Below, in pieces: positions 34,121-43,736 of a stretch of 53,768 nt of DNA. How positions within the stretch are numbered: the stretch's first letter is position 1; every line of letters begins with the position of its first letter. Below the pieces are notes generated by a model. The model saw only the letters and a list, made by a program, of their open reading frames with translations. It searched no databases and had not been told where the DNA came from. Made by a program: the position numbers and the translations under genes. Location of the stretch: assembly GCA_044450465.1 (NCBI GenBank), contig JBIOJB010000002.1, positions 1-53,768 of the forward strand, in the 5' to 3' direction. This DNA comes from JBIOJB01 sp044450465. GTDB lineage: Bacteria > Chloroflexota > Dormibacteria > Dormibacterales > Dormibacteraceae.

Positions 34121-35114
34121 TCAACTGGCACTGACGCTTGGCATCGAAACAAGCTGCGACGAGACGTCGGTCGCCGTCGTGGCGGACGGGAGGCGAGTGC
34201 TCAGCAACGTGATCCACTCGCAGGTGGAAATCCACCGGGGCTTCGGCGGCGTGGTGCCCGAGCTTGCCGCCAGGGACCACCTGGAGCGTCTGCCGCAACT
34301 CGTCGAGGTCGCGCTGGAGAACGCTGGCGTCACCGCGCCCGACCTCGACCTGGTTGCTGTCACTAGAGGACCTGGCCTGGCCGGCTGCCTCCTGGTCGGC
34401 GTCGGGGTGGGCGAGGGGCTGGCGGCCGCCTGGGGCAAACCGCTGACCGGTGTCAACCACCTCTGGGGCCATATCTACGCAGCGCTCATTGCGCAACCCG
34501 ACCTCGAGCCGCCTCTGCTCGGGCTGGTGGCGAGCGGGGCGCACTCGGACCTTGTCCGGATGAGCTCGCATGCCGACTTCGAGGTGATCGGCCGGACGCG
34601 GGATGACGCCGCCGGCGAGGCCTTTGACAAGGCGGCCCGCATGCTTGGTCTCGGCTACCCGGGAGGCCCGGCGCTGGACCGCCTCGCCCGCACCGGCGAT
34701 GCTCGCCGTCAGCCCCTCCCGCGCCCGTCCCTGGAAGGCCTGGAGTACAGCTTCAGCGGGTTGAAGACCGCCCTCCTGTACAGGCTCCGGGATCTTGGGG
34801 CATCCCTGACGCAGCAGGACGCAGCCGATTTGGCCGCCGCGTTCGAGAGCTCGGTGGCGGAGTCACTGCTGGAGAAGCTGGACGCCGCCCTCGACGCCGG
34901 GCCTTGCGCGGAGGTCGTCGTTTGCGGTGGCGTCGCGGCCAACACCCTGCTGCGCCTCCGGGCCGCCGAGGTCGTAGGCCGGCGCGCGAGGCTCACCATG
35001 CCCCCGCTCGACCTTTGCACGGACAACGCGGCCATGATCGCGGCGGCCGGCTTTCACAGCGCCGGCGTGTGGGGCCTCCAGCGCGCGGTGGTTGATCCCT
35101 CCCTGGGCTGGTGA
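34083..35114 (+). CDS. tsaD: tRNA N6-adenosine threonylcarbamoyltransferase TsaD
   Basis: Transfers threonylcarbamoyl to A37 of tRNA with TsaB and TsaE. The metal-binding HxxxH lies in VNHLWGHIYA, with LGIETSCDETSVAVV at the N-terminus, RTRDDAAGEAFDKAARMLGL in the centre, CGGVAANTLLR, and DLCTDNAAMIA near the end. Family members begin within a few residues of LGIETSC. In this frame the only normal start is GTG 34083, which would add 16 residues encoded by a palindromic repeat; non-standard CTG codons at 34125 or 34131 would give the usual N-terminus. The true start is undecided. Confidence 0.95.
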   Translation: MWGRWREAPDGEAQLALTLGIETSCDETSVAVVADGRRVLSNVIHSQVEIHRGFGGVVPELAARDHLERLPQLVEVALENAGVTAPDLDLVAVTRGPGLAGCLLVGVGVGEGLAAAWGKPLTGVNHLWGHIYAALIAQPDLEPPLLGLVASGAHSDLVRMSSHADFEVIGRTRDDAAGEAFDKAARMLGLGYPGGPALDRLARTGDARRQPLPRPSLEGLEYSFSGLKTALLYRLRDLGASLTQQDAADLAAAFESSVAESLLEKLDAALDAGPCAEVVVCGGVAANTLLRLRAAEVVGRRARLTMPPLDLCTDNAAMIAAAGFHSAGVWGLQRAVVDPSLGW

Positions 35115-35161
35115 CCGGGGCTCCCGAGCCCTGGATCGCCGGAGCTTAAGCTGGTGATGCG

Positions 35162-35392
35162 ATGCGGGTGAAGGGCTGGCAGGTCGTCTTCCGGGGCGAG
35201 CGGATTCAGGCGGACCTCCTGGCCGCCGTGCTCGAGACGGCGGGGCTCCGGGTCGAGGTCTTCGGAGACCACGCGTACGGCGTCGGGATCAATCTGACCG
35301 ACGCCCAGGTGATGGTGCCGGACGATCAGGCCGATACGGCTCGCGAGGTGGTTCGCCAGGCCGACGCCACGCCGGCCGAGCCGGAGGTTTAG
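35162..35392 (+). CDS. DUF2007-like small protein
   Basis: A 76-residue protein with a ferredoxin-like pattern (WQVVFRGERIQADLLAAVLE, then VMVPDDQADTAREVVRQ) resembling the DUF2007 family of putative signal-transducing proteins. There is no Shine-Dalgarno; TAAGCT (35147-35152) lies 9 nt before the ATG, suggesting a leaderless message. Role unknown. Confidence 0.7.
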   Translation: MRVKGWQVVFRGERIQADLLAAVLETAGLRVEVFGDHAYGVGINLTDAQVMVPDDQADTAREVVRQADATPAEPEV

Positions 35393-35413
35393 CAGGGGGC
35401 AACCCTCGGGTAG

Positions 35414-35469
35414 TACAATTGGCACTCAGCCAGTCCGAGTGCTAAGCGCTCGGCTGTGGTGAGTGCTGA
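35414..35469 (+). promoter_or_regulatory. groESL promoter with two overlapping CIRCE operators
   Basis: The -10 box TACAAT (35414-35419) runs straight into a CIRCE operator, TTGGCACTC-N9-GAGTGCTAA (35419-35445; 17 of 18 arm bases match the consensus TTAGCACTC/GAGTGCTAA). A second, weaker CIRCE overlaps its last 3 bases: TAAGCGCTC-N9-GAGTGCTGA (35443-35469), matching 15 of 18. HrcA bound here would block the promoter and the leader. The -35 is weak. Confidence 0.85.
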
Positions 35470-35498
35470 TCGATTTTCCGAACTTGAGGAGGGTGCAC

Positions 35499-35804
35499 AT
35501 GAACCTGAGGCCGTTGGGCGACCGCGTGGTGGTCAAGCCCGTCGAGAAAGAGGAGAAGACCAAGAGCGGGATCGTGCTTCCGGACACCGCCAAGGAGAAG
35601 CCCCAGGAGGGCATCGTCGAGGCCGTGGGCACCGGAAGGATCCTGGACAACGGCACGAAGGTGCCGATGGAGCTCAGCGTGGGTGACAAGGTCCTCTACG
35701 CGAAGTACGCGGGCAACGAGTTCAAGTTCGACGAGGTCGAGTACCTGATCGTCTCCGAGAAGGACGTGCTCGCCGTGGTCGGATCCAGCAGCAAGAAGAA
35801 GTAA
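35499..35804 (+). CDS. groES: Co-chaperonin GroES
   Basis: Lid of the GroEL folding chamber. The 101-residue protein starts MNLRPLGDRVVVKPVEKEEK, has the mobile loop KSGIVLPDTAKEKPQEGIV, and ends VSEKDVLAVVGSS with a lysine tail. ATG 35499 follows GAGGAGGGTG; the earlier in-frame start at 35463 falls in the operator and is rejected. Controlled by CIRCE just upstream; groEL follows after 19 nt. Confidence 0.97.
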   Translation: MNLRPLGDRVVVKPVEKEEKTKSGIVLPDTAKEKPQEGIVEAVGTGRILDNGTKVPMELSVGDKVLYAKYAGNEFKFDEVEYLIVSEKDVLAVVGSSSKKK

Positions 35805-35823
35805 GTAAAGAGGGAAAAGGTAA

Positions 35824-37446
<1,623 letters not shown>

Positions 37447-37451
37447 GAAGG

Positions 37452-37481
37452 CATGGGGGAGGTCAATCGACCTCCCCCGTG
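37452..37481 (+). terminator. Hairpin after groEL, probable terminator
   Basis: GGGGGAGGTC-AATC-GACCTCCCCC (37455-37478) forms a perfect 10-bp stem, extendable by three outer pairs. It lies 6 nt after the groEL stop. No U tract follows, so it may act with Rho or as a 3' protector rather than as a classic intrinsic terminator. Confidence 0.55.
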
Positions 37482-37528
37482 GTACCCCCTCTCCGACGTT
37501 TGCGAGGCGGGGTGACCCTAGTTTCGAG

Positions 37529-37552
37529 GCCCTCTCGCGCTGGCGGGAGGGC
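37529..37552. terminator. Second hairpin between convergent groEL and membrane gene
   Basis: GCCCTCTCGC-GCTG-GCGGGAGGGC forms a 10-bp stem with one G-U pair, between the convergent ends of groEL and the next gene. On the plus strand it is followed by TTCGCCTTTA. It could serve both strands. No strong U tract. Confidence 0.45.
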
Positions 37553-37559
37553 TTCGCCT

Positions 37560-38060
37560 TTAGTTGGGGCGGAGGGGCCGGGTGGCTCGCTTGGGCGGGC
37601 GCCCGCCAGCCCTGGCCGCTTCGTCAGGCCGGCGTTCGTCGCCCGTGCCGAACAGCCGGCGCCCGGCGATCGACACCGCAAACGGCAGCGCGAGCATGAT
37701 CGAGGCGACCACCACGGAGAGCGTGTCGGGCAGCCGGGCTGGATCTTTCAGGCCGAGGTAGGTGAGGTAGCCGCCGCCGCCCGCCGTCAGCAGCACGACG
37801 AACACAGCCAGGCCAATGGCCCAGGTGCGGTACTCGCGAAATAGGGGAGGGGCATTGCGGCTCACGAGCCGGAGGAGCCACCAAGCCGTCAAGCCGTTCA
37901 AGACCAGGCCGCTGATGACCGCGCACCCGGCGATCCCCATCCTGAAGGACGGGAGGTGGACCATGACGAACGCAGAGACGTTGACGGCCAGGATGCCGAC
38001 GGGCGTTATGACACCGAGTGAAACAAGCGCAATCTCTCTCAGGCGCCTGGACCGGAGCAC
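37560..38060 (-). CDS. Four-segment membrane protein of unknown function
   Basis: A 166-residue protein with about four hydrophobic segments (around residues 10-33, 43-65, 80-102 and 115-132) and a charged Arg/Pro-rich tail of about 30 residues. Start GTG at 38060; no clear Shine-Dalgarno. It is convergent with groEL and lies downstream of the Fe-S carrier and CpaE-like genes on the same strand. I do not recognise a family. Confidence 0.65.
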   Translation of the reverse strand: MLRSRRLREIALVSLGVITPVGILAVNVSAFVMVHLPSFRMGIAGCAVISGLVLNGLTAWWLLRLVSRNAPPLFREYRTWAIGLAVFVVLLTAGGGGYLTYLGLKDPARLPDTLSVVVASIMLALPFAVSIAGRRLFGTGDERRPDEAARAGGRPPKRATRPLRPN

Positions 38061-38090
38061 CGGTCCGTTAAGTTCCGGCTTCGGCTTCGG

Positions 38091-38471
38091 CTAGTGGCCG
38101 CAGCCGCAGGCCTGGGCTGTTCCGCCGACTTCGCCCGTGTCGAAAGAGTGACCACACGAACAGGAGTGAACAGCGTTCGGGTTGTGAACCGTGAACCCGG
38201 CACCCATCAGGCTGTCCACGTAGTCGATCTCCGACCCGCGGATGTAGGGGGCGCTGAAGTCGTCGACGATGATCTGCACCCCGTCATGCTCGACGACCAG
38301 GTCGTCGGCCCGGCGGGTGTCGTCAAAGGCCATTCCGTACTGCATGCCCGAGCAGCCGCCACCGCTCACGAAGATGCGAAGCGCCAGCTGTGGATTGCCT
38401 TCCTTGGCGAGAAGCTCTTTCAGTCGGACCTGAGCGTCGGAGGTGAGTGAGACGACAGCTTGTTCGATCAC
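38091..38471 (-). CDS. erpA: A-type iron-sulfur cluster carrier/insertion protein
   Basis: Delivers Fe-S clusters to apo-proteins. The 126-residue protein has the three conserved cysteines: GGGCSGMQYGM near residue 40 and CSCGHSF near residue 104. It carries an extra C-terminal stretch ending QACGCGH with two more Cys, beyond the usual end at GxSF. The GTG start has no Shine-Dalgarno but a TACCAT box 7 nt upstream on its strand, suggesting a leaderless message. Could be called IscA, SufA or ErpA; ErpA is the safer guess outside a suf/isc operon. Confidence 0.88.
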   Translation of the reverse strand: MIEQAVVSLTSDAQVRLKELLAKEGNPQLALRIFVSGGGCSGMQYGMAFDDTRRADDLVVEHDGVQIIVDDFSAPYIRGSEIDYVDSLMGAGFTVHNPNAVHSCSCGHSFDTGEVGGTAQACGCGH

Positions 38472-38491
38472 GGCAGAGATGGTACCAGACG

Positions 38492-39775
38492 CTAGCCGCG
38501 CCCGAGCTTGAACCCCTTCTTCGCCGGCTTGACCTCGACGCCCCCGGCCGTGGTTCCGGAGATGAGCTGGGCGAGCTGCTCCGCCCCACGGGCGATCGCG
38601 CTCTTCGGATCGGTCAGCACGAGGATCTCGCCCTTGACGGCGGCCTCGTCAGGCTTGGTCCCGTCGAAGTCGATCTCCACCGCGAGCTCCTGCTTCAGGG
38701 TGCGGACGACGTCCTCCTTGCTCACGACGGACTTCGGCACCTTGTTGTTGAGCGCCAGGATGATCCGGCCCGGAACGATGTTCAGCACGTTGGTGAAGAT
38801 GTTCAGGAGCTCGCCGACGTCTTTCAGCGACGAGAGCTCCGGTGTGACAAGGACCAGGACGCGCTGCGAGTGGTCGAGCACGCTGATCACGATGTCGGTG
38901 AAAGCGACGCCGAGGTCGAAGATGATGTAGCGGAACGCGTTGACCAGGATGCCCATCGCGCGGTTCACGAGGTCGACCGTGATGAGGTCGGCCTGCTCGG
39001 CCCGCAGCACGCCCGGCAGCAGCATCATTCCGCCCGGGTGGTGGAGGATCGCGCCGAGCACCGCCTCCTCGAAGTTGGTCGGCGGCACCTGGCTGGCGGC
39101 CGCGAGGCAGCCGGTCGGAGTCAGGTACGAGATCAGCGCCGCGTGGTTGTAGGGAAGAGCGAGGTCGATCAGCAGGACCTCGCCCGGGTAGCGCCTGCCG
39201 AGCGCAGCGGCGAGGTTCACCGCCATGGTCGTGCGTCCCGAGCCGCCTTTCGGCGAGTAAATCGCCACTGTCGAGGCCGACTGCTCCGGCGCCACCATCC
39301 GCGCCCGGGCGATGAGGTTGGGGAGGGTGTCTTTGCGCTGCTCGACGAGCTTGGTCAGCTCGATCATTGCGTCGGACTCGGGCGGGACGGTTTCGTAAAG
39401 CGTCTTGCGGTCGAGGGTCAGGAGCTTGCAGTCCTCGAGCGCCCGGACGCTGGCGGTGCGGGTCTCTTCCGAGATCAACGCCATCTCGCCGAAGAAGTCG
39501 TCCGGGCCCATCAGGGCGATTGTGATCGTGTGGCCGGGCGACTCCTCGACGTACACCTCGCAGCGACCGGACTCGACGATGAACATCGTGTCGCCGGGGT
39601 CGCCCTGGTGGATGATCACGGAGCCCTTGCTGGCTGACGCCTGCGTCAGCCGGCGGGCGAGAGCGTGAAGGACGTTGTCGGGCAGGGTGAAGAAGATCGC
39701 CACGCGTTCCAGGATCTGGAAGCGCCTTCTAAGCTCGTCGGGCGAGGCTCCCCGTCCGCGCTCGTTCTCGCTCAC
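38492..39775 (-). CDS. Cyclic-nucleotide-binding domain fused to CpaE/TadZ-like ATPase
   Basis: Residues about 20-140 form a CRP-type cNMP-binding domain with SVIIHQGDPGDTMFIVESGR and FFGEMALISEETRTASVRA, keeping the FGE and R-T-A-S positions that bind phosphate in CAP. Residues about 165-405 form a MinD/ParA-type domain with deviant Walker A SPKGGSGRTTMAVN, where the usual P-loop Lys before T-T is Arg, as variants occur in CpaE/TadZ. LLIDLALPYNHAALIS and FRYIIFDLG continue the fold. CpaE/TadZ proteins localise Tad pilus machinery, but no tad genes are visible here. GTG start 39775 has TATAAT 9 nt upstream on its strand (39790-39785). Confidence 0.85.
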   Translation of the reverse strand: MSENERGRGASPDELRRRFQILERVAIFFTLPDNVLHALARRLTQASASKGSVIIHQGDPGDTMFIVESGRCEVYVEESPGHTITIALMGPDDFFGEMALISEETRTASVRALEDCKLLTLDRKTLYETVPPESDAMIELTKLVEQRKDTLPNLIARARMVAPEQSASTVAIYSPKGGSGRTTMAVNLAAALGRRYPGEVLLIDLALPYNHAALISYLTPTGCLAAASQVPPTNFEEAVLGAILHHPGGMMLLPGVLRAEQADLITVDLVNRAMGILVNAFRYIIFDLGVAFTDIVISVLDHSQRVLVLVTPELSSLKDVGELLNIFTNVLNIVPGRIILALNNKVPKSVVSKEDVVRTLKQELAVEIDFDGTKPDEAAVKGEILVLTDPKSAIARGAEQLAQLISGTTAGGVEVKPAKKGFKLGRG

Positions 39776-39877
39776 GCCTCCCGAATTATAGGTGTGGGTT
39801 TCGGACTCCCATCCCGGGAGCGGAAACTGAGGTCAAAACGGGGTGGGTTCCGGCCGTTGGTAGACTTACCCGCTGTC

Positions 39878-39956
39878 GGTCCCGTGGTGTAGCCTGGCCA
39901 AACACGCGGCCCTGTCAAGGCCGAGAACGCCGGTTCGAATCCGGTCGGGACCGCCA
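39878..39956 (+). tRNA. tRNA-Asp (GTC)
   Basis: Acceptor GGTCCCG pairs with CGGGACC, the anticodon arm is CGGCC-CTGTCAA-GGCCG with anticodon GTC, and the T arm is GCCGG-TTCGAAT-CCGGT. Discriminator G and CCA are encoded. A TAGACT box at 39861-39866 lies 11 nt before the 5' end. Confidence 0.96.
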
Positions 39957-39964
39957 TGACTCTC

Positions 39965-40055
39965 GGAGAGGTGGCCGAGTGGTTGAAGGCGGCGGTCTCG
40001 AAAACCGTTATGGGTCACTGGCCCATCGAGAGTTCGAATCTCTCCCTCTCCGCCA
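39965..40055 (+). tRNA. tRNA-Ser (CGA)
   Basis: Class II tRNA of 91 nt. Acceptor GGAGAGG pairs with CCTCTCC, anticodon arm GCGGT-CTCGAAA-ACCGT gives anticodon CGA, and a long variable arm (TGGGTCACTGGCCCA) is typical of tRNA-Ser. G discriminator and CCA are encoded. It starts 8 nt after tRNA-Asp and is probably co-transcribed. Confidence 0.95.
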
Positions 40056-40160
40056 CATAACCAACTGCGTCGGGGCTTAGGTGACCCGCCTGGAGTCCTC
40101 GCATCTTGCGACATGATCAGTGCGCAATACATCCCGACTCCGACCTGAGGAGAAGACACG

Positions 40161-40868
40161 ATGGCAACTAGAACACCCATGCGAATTCTCGCGATCGATG
40201 TCGGCGGCACTCACGTCAAGGTTCTGGCGACCGGCCGCAGGACGCCGCTCGAGATTCGCTCGGGTCCGAAGATGACCGCGAAGGAGATGGTGCGAACGGT
40301 TCGGCAGGGGACAACGGCCTGGCGTTACTCGGTCGTGTCGATCGGCTATCCCGGGCCGGTGCTTCACGGCAGGCCGGTCAGCGAACCGACCAACCTGGGA
40401 GGCGGATGGGTCGGGTTCGACTTCGCGAAGGCCTTTGGCTGCCCCGTACGCCTGATCAACGACGCCGCCATGCAGGCGTTGGGTAGTTACAAGGGCGGCC
40501 GAATGCTCTTTCTTGGGCTTGGCACAGGGCTCGGCTCCGCGCTCATCATCGACGGCGTGCTCGAACCGATGGAGCTGGCGCACCTGCCCTACAAGACAGG
40601 CCAGACGTATGAAGACCGGGTCGGGAAATCCGCACTGGCGCGATTCGGCAAGAAGAAGTGGCGCCGCCACGTCGCCGAAGTCGTGGCTCGATTGCAGGCC
40701 GCGCTGGAACCGGACGACGTGGTGCTCGGTGGCGGCAACGCGAAGTTGCTGGGCGCGCTGCCGAAGGGCGTCCGCCTTGGCTCCAATGCGAATGCGTTTG
40801 CCGGCGGCTATCGACTGTGGAAACCTCGTGCGCGCCGGGGAATCAGCGGGGCGCGCGCAGGGCGGTGA
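40161..40868 (+). CDS. ppgK: ROK-family kinase, polyphosphate-glucokinase-like
   Basis: A 235-residue ROK sugar kinase. The phosphate loop LAIDVGGTHVKVLATG is at residues 10-25, the catalytic Asp lies in VRLINDAAMQALGSY, and the second loop is FLGLGTGLGSALIIDG. PpgK enzymes phosphorylate glucose with polyphosphate, but ROK members differ in substrate, so the name is a best guess. It lacks the ROK zinc CxCGxxGC motif, as PpgK does. ATG follows GAGGAGAAG. Confidence 0.8.
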   Translation: MATRTPMRILAIDVGGTHVKVLATGRRTPLEIRSGPKMTAKEMVRTVRQGTTAWRYSVVSIGYPGPVLHGRPVSEPTNLGGGWVGFDFAKAFGCPVRLINDAAMQALGSYKGGRMLFLGLGTGLGSALIIDGVLEPMELAHLPYKTGQTYEDRVGKSALARFGKKKWRRHVAEVVARLQAALEPDDVVLGGGNAKLLGALPKGVRLGSNANAFAGGYRLWKPRARRGISGARAGR

Positions 40869-41361
40869 AGGCGGCGATGACGGCGGCTAGAAGCAACGGA
40901 ACTCCATAGTTGAACTCCGGGCTGGTCAGGAATCCCAGCTCCAGGCGCCCGTCCAGCGCCACGTCGGCCGGCTCGATGACCGCGTAAAGCACCAGTCCCA
41001 GCGTCGTCGCGATCGCCGCCCGGCGCAGCGCGCCGTCCGGCGCCTTCAAGGCGGCCAAACCAAACAGAAGAGCGGCGATCCCCGGGCCGGCGAGGTTGTC
41101 GATGAACTGCCGGGTCGCGTCAAGAGCCGGCACCGCCTGAACGTGAACCCCCGTCATGGTGAAGGGGACCAGCGCGAAGGCCCACGGCCGCAGCACGAGG
41201 ACCGGCTGCGAGCCGAGCACCAGCACGGCGGCCGCGTGCAGAGACTCGTGGACGATCATGCCCAGCACAAACAGCGGGACCCATACGGCGATCACGGCGC
41301 ACGCGCTGGAGAAACGGCTCGGCGCCGTCTGGCGGTGATCAGATAGCGCGGAACTGCTCAT
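40843..41361 (-). CDS. Small membrane protein with HExxH motif, M50-like
   Basis: A 172-residue protein with about four hydrophobic segments and the metalloprotease-type HESLH inside the first (IVHESLHAAAVLVLG, near residue 38). NLAGPGIAALLFGLAAL around residues 90-105 might supply the second part of an M50 (site-2 protease) site, though its usual Asp ligand is not obvious. Ends 26 bp inside the convergent ROK kinase end. Protease activity is inference. Confidence 0.65.
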   Translation of the reverse strand: MSSSALSDHRQTAPSRFSSACAVIAVWVPLFVLGMIVHESLHAAAVLVLGSQPVLVLRPWAFALVPFTMTGVHVQAVPALDATRQFIDNLAGPGIAALLFGLAALKAPDGALRRAAIATTLGLVLYAVIEPADVALDGRLELGFLTSPEFNYGVPLLLAAVIAAFTALRAPR

Positions 41362-41464
41362 TCATCGCATTGTCGAGCGAATCGGGACGCCCTCTGCCCG
41401 GTGATACAGCCGCAGGCTACATCGTCCCGGAACAAGCGCGGGGGGCGGCTCGGTTCTTCTATCG

Positions 41465-41890
41465 GTGCCTGGATTTGCCAAAGAGATTCGGGAGGCAGCG
41501 GCCGCCGAAAACGAGGTGACCCTCACCACTCGCGGCCGCGTCACCGGAACCCAATCGCACGTGACGCTATGGGTTTCGACCGATGGTCGCCGGATATTCA
41601 TCCGTTCGGGTGGTGGCCTGAGCAGGCACTGGCCGCAAAACCTGACGGCCGCCGGCACGGGAGTGTTGCGGCTGGGCCGCCACCAGGTGGAGTTCGCCCC
41701 GCGACATGTGACAGATCCCGAAGAAGCCCGTTCCGTCTCGCATCTTGTGCGCAAGAAGTACGGCGCCTACGTGACGCCGTCCAAGCCAGGTGAGCCTCTG
41801 ACTCAGGGCGAGCAGGCAACATTCGAGCTCATCCCACTGGCGCCGAAAAAGCGCGGACTTTCGATCAGGTTTCGGCGAGCCGGCAGATGA
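41465..41890 (+). CDS. Deazaflavin (F420)-dependent reductase-like split-barrel protein
   Basis: A 141-residue protein with a beta-barrel pattern (EVTLTTRGRVTGTQSHVTLW, then GRRIFIRSGGGLSRHWPQNL) like the F420-dependent nitroreductase/quinone reductase group. GTG start 41465 lacks a clear ribosome site. Its C-terminus overlaps the convergent M20 peptidase by 26 nt. Cofactor (F420, FMN or heme) is not decided by sequence. Confidence 0.65.
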   Translation: MPGFAKEIREAAAAENEVTLTTRGRVTGTQSHVTLWVSTDGRRIFIRSGGGLSRHWPQNLTAAGTGVLRLGRHQVEFAPRHVTDPEEARSVSHLVRKKYGAYVTPSKPGEPLTQGEQATFELIPLAPKKRGLSIRFRRAGR

Positions 41891-43238
41891 ACCGAATCAC
41901 CGCCTCGATGCCGCGCAGATAGTTGTCGACGGCGAGCCGCTCGTTGGGCGAGTGAATGGCGCAGTCCGCCTGAGAGATGCCGCTGATCATCAGCGGCGCG
42001 CCCAGCGCCTCTTGAAAATCGATGGCGACGGGAATCGACCCGCCGGTCCGAACCAGGGCCGTATCTCGGGCGAAGGCTTCGCGGAATGCCGCACGCAGGG
42101 CGTGAGCCGGGCGATGGTTGACGTCGCAGGTCACGGGTGGCGCTGAATTCAGCAGCTCAACCTCGACGTCGACGCCCGGAGTCGTCAGCTCGCCGATCCG
42201 CTTCCTGAGGGCCGCCAGGATCACGTTCCAATCCTGGTCGGGGACCAGACGCATGCTCACCTTCGCCGTCGCGCGCGCAGGTATCACGGTCTTCGAACCG
42301 GCCGCGGTGAATCCTCCGATGATCCCGTTGGCGTCAAGCGTCGGCCGGCTGCCCGTTCGCTCCATGGCCAGGAAGCCCGGCTCGCCTTCGAGCACGCGAG
42401 CCCCCGAGAGGCGTTTGATCGTTTCGGCGTAAGCCTTGTCCTTCGATTTCCAATCCGCCAGCTCGGCCGCGCTGGGCGGGCGCACCTGGTCGTAGAAACC
42501 AGGAATGGTCACGTGACCGTCGCGGTCCTTCAGCTCACCGATGATGCGGGACAGCGTGTTGATGGGATTGGGGGCCACGCCTCCATAAACCCCGGAATGC
42601 AGGTCGACCGCAGCCCCAGAGGCATGGAGCTCGACATACAGAAGCCCGCGCAGCGCCGTCGCCAGCGTGGGGTTTCCGGCCTCGTCCATCCCGTCGTCCC
42701 AGATGAGGATCGAGTCGGTTTTCAGGCGCGCGGCGTTGGCGCGAAGGAAACTGGGCAGCGAGTGCCCGGTGATCTCCTCCTCTCCCTCGATCAGAAACCG
42801 CAGGTTGACGGGCGGGCCGCCTGCCGCGAAGAGATGCTCAACGGCCTTGACCGTCGTCATGTGGTTGCCCTTGTTGTCGGCCGCACCGCGGGCGTAAAGG
42901 AGGCCGTCCCGGACCGAAGGCTCGAACGGCGGGGTCTTCCATTCGTCCAGCGGGTCGGGCGGCTGAACGTCGTAGTGGCCGTAGATGGTGAGGTGGGGCT
43001 TGCCCGGCCGGCCGTTCCACTCGGCGGTGACGATGGGTAGGCCTCCCGGGTGCACGTCTACCATCTCCGACTGCAATCCCATCCTCTCGAACCGATCACG
43101 CAGCCAGCGCCCGGCACGGAGGCAGTCGTCGCGGCGCTCCGGCAGGGTTGAAACCGACGGTATGCGCAACAGGTCGCTGAGGTCGGCGAGATCCTGATCG
43201 CGGGCGGCCTTCGCCTTTGCGAGCGCTGCGTCTAGCAA
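41865..43238 (-). CDS. M20-family metallopeptidase (dipeptidase)
   Basis: A 457-residue zinc peptidase related to carnosinase/DapE-type dipeptidases. Metal-site motifs: YGHYDVQPPDPLDEW (His), RGAADNKGNH (bridging Asp), EGEEEITGH (catalytic and ligand Glu), WDDGMDEAG (Asp) and CAIHSPNER (His). A dimerisation domain is in the middle. TTG start 43238 with no clear Shine-Dalgarno; it may start downstream. It lies next to a DinB-like gene on the same strand. Confidence 0.93.
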   Translation of the reverse strand: MLDAALAKAKAARDQDLADLSDLLRIPSVSTLPERRDDCLRAGRWLRDRFERMGLQSEMVDVHPGGLPIVTAEWNGRPGKPHLTIYGHYDVQPPDPLDEWKTPPFEPSVRDGLLYARGAADNKGNHMTTVKAVEHLFAAGGPPVNLRFLIEGEEEITGHSLPSFLRANAARLKTDSILIWDDGMDEAGNPTLATALRGLLYVELHASGAAVDLHSGVYGGVAPNPINTLSRIIGELKDRDGHVTIPGFYDQVRPPSAAELADWKSKDKAYAETIKRLSGARVLEGEPGFLAMERTGSRPTLDANGIIGGFTAAGSKTVIPARATAKVSMRLVPDQDWNVILAALRKRIGELTTPGVDVEVELLNSAPPVTCDVNHRPAHALRAAFREAFARDTALVRTGGSIPVAIDFQEALGAPLMISGISQADCAIHSPNERLAVDNYLRGIEAVIRFICRLAET

Positions 43239-43253
43239 TGCTTGCTGGAGCCC

Positions 43254-43724
43254 TCAGGCCTTGCCGCGTGAGCGCCGGATCTGGGCCGCGTGGTCATGCG
43301 CATGCTTGGCGTAGATCGTGAGCCAGTCTTCGACCGAGTAGGGCCCGCTCTCGCTGTGCATACCCGAGCGCTTCCAGTCCTCTTCAGACAGGCGGTCGAG
43401 GAGCTGAGAGGTCGCTTCCCGCGCCCAGTGCATGGCCTCGAGCGACGGGTGGATGGGCCGGTCGGAGGTCAATTTAGTGGCGAAGGCCATCTCGTCGTAG
43501 CCCTGAATCACCGGCTCTGCTTCCGTCAGAAGGCGCCGGATGCGAAGCGCGGACATCATCTCGCTGTCACCGAGGTGGTGGGCGATCTGGCGGGGCGTCC
43601 ACTCTCCGCTTGCGGAGCGGTCGAGCTCGGCTTCCGTGATTCCGCTCAGCGCGTCCATGACCTCGTGATGTCCGTCGCGATAGCGCGCGATTAACCGTTC
43701 CCTCTCTTTGGCGTCCAACTTCAT
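43254..43724 (-). CDS. DinB-like four-helix protein
   Basis: The product from ATG 43724 (MKLDAKERERLIARYRDGHH) is 156 residues and has the DinB-like helical bundle with three potential metal histidines: RDGHHEVMDAL, RQIAHHLGDSE and YAKHAHDHAAQIR. Such proteins are thiol-transfer or stress-related enzymes of mostly unknown substrate. A TTG at 43733 in frame would add 3 residues; GGAGGGG lies close to the ATG. It begins only 12 nt after the CCA end of tRNA-Thr on the same strand. Confidence 0.8.
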   Translation of the reverse strand: MKLDAKERERLIARYRDGHHEVMDALSGITEAELDRSASGEWTPRQIAHHLGDSEMMSALRIRRLLTEAEPVIQGYDEMAFATKLTSDRPIHPSLEAMHWAREATSQLLDRLSEEDWKRSGMHSESGPYSVEDWLTIYAKHAHDHAAQIRRSRGKA

Positions 43725-43736
43725 CCCCTCCAAATA

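Noticed and set aside
38447..39637. 396-codon open frame on the plus strand
   Set aside because: Antisense of the cNMP-CpaE gene, which has clear conserved domains.
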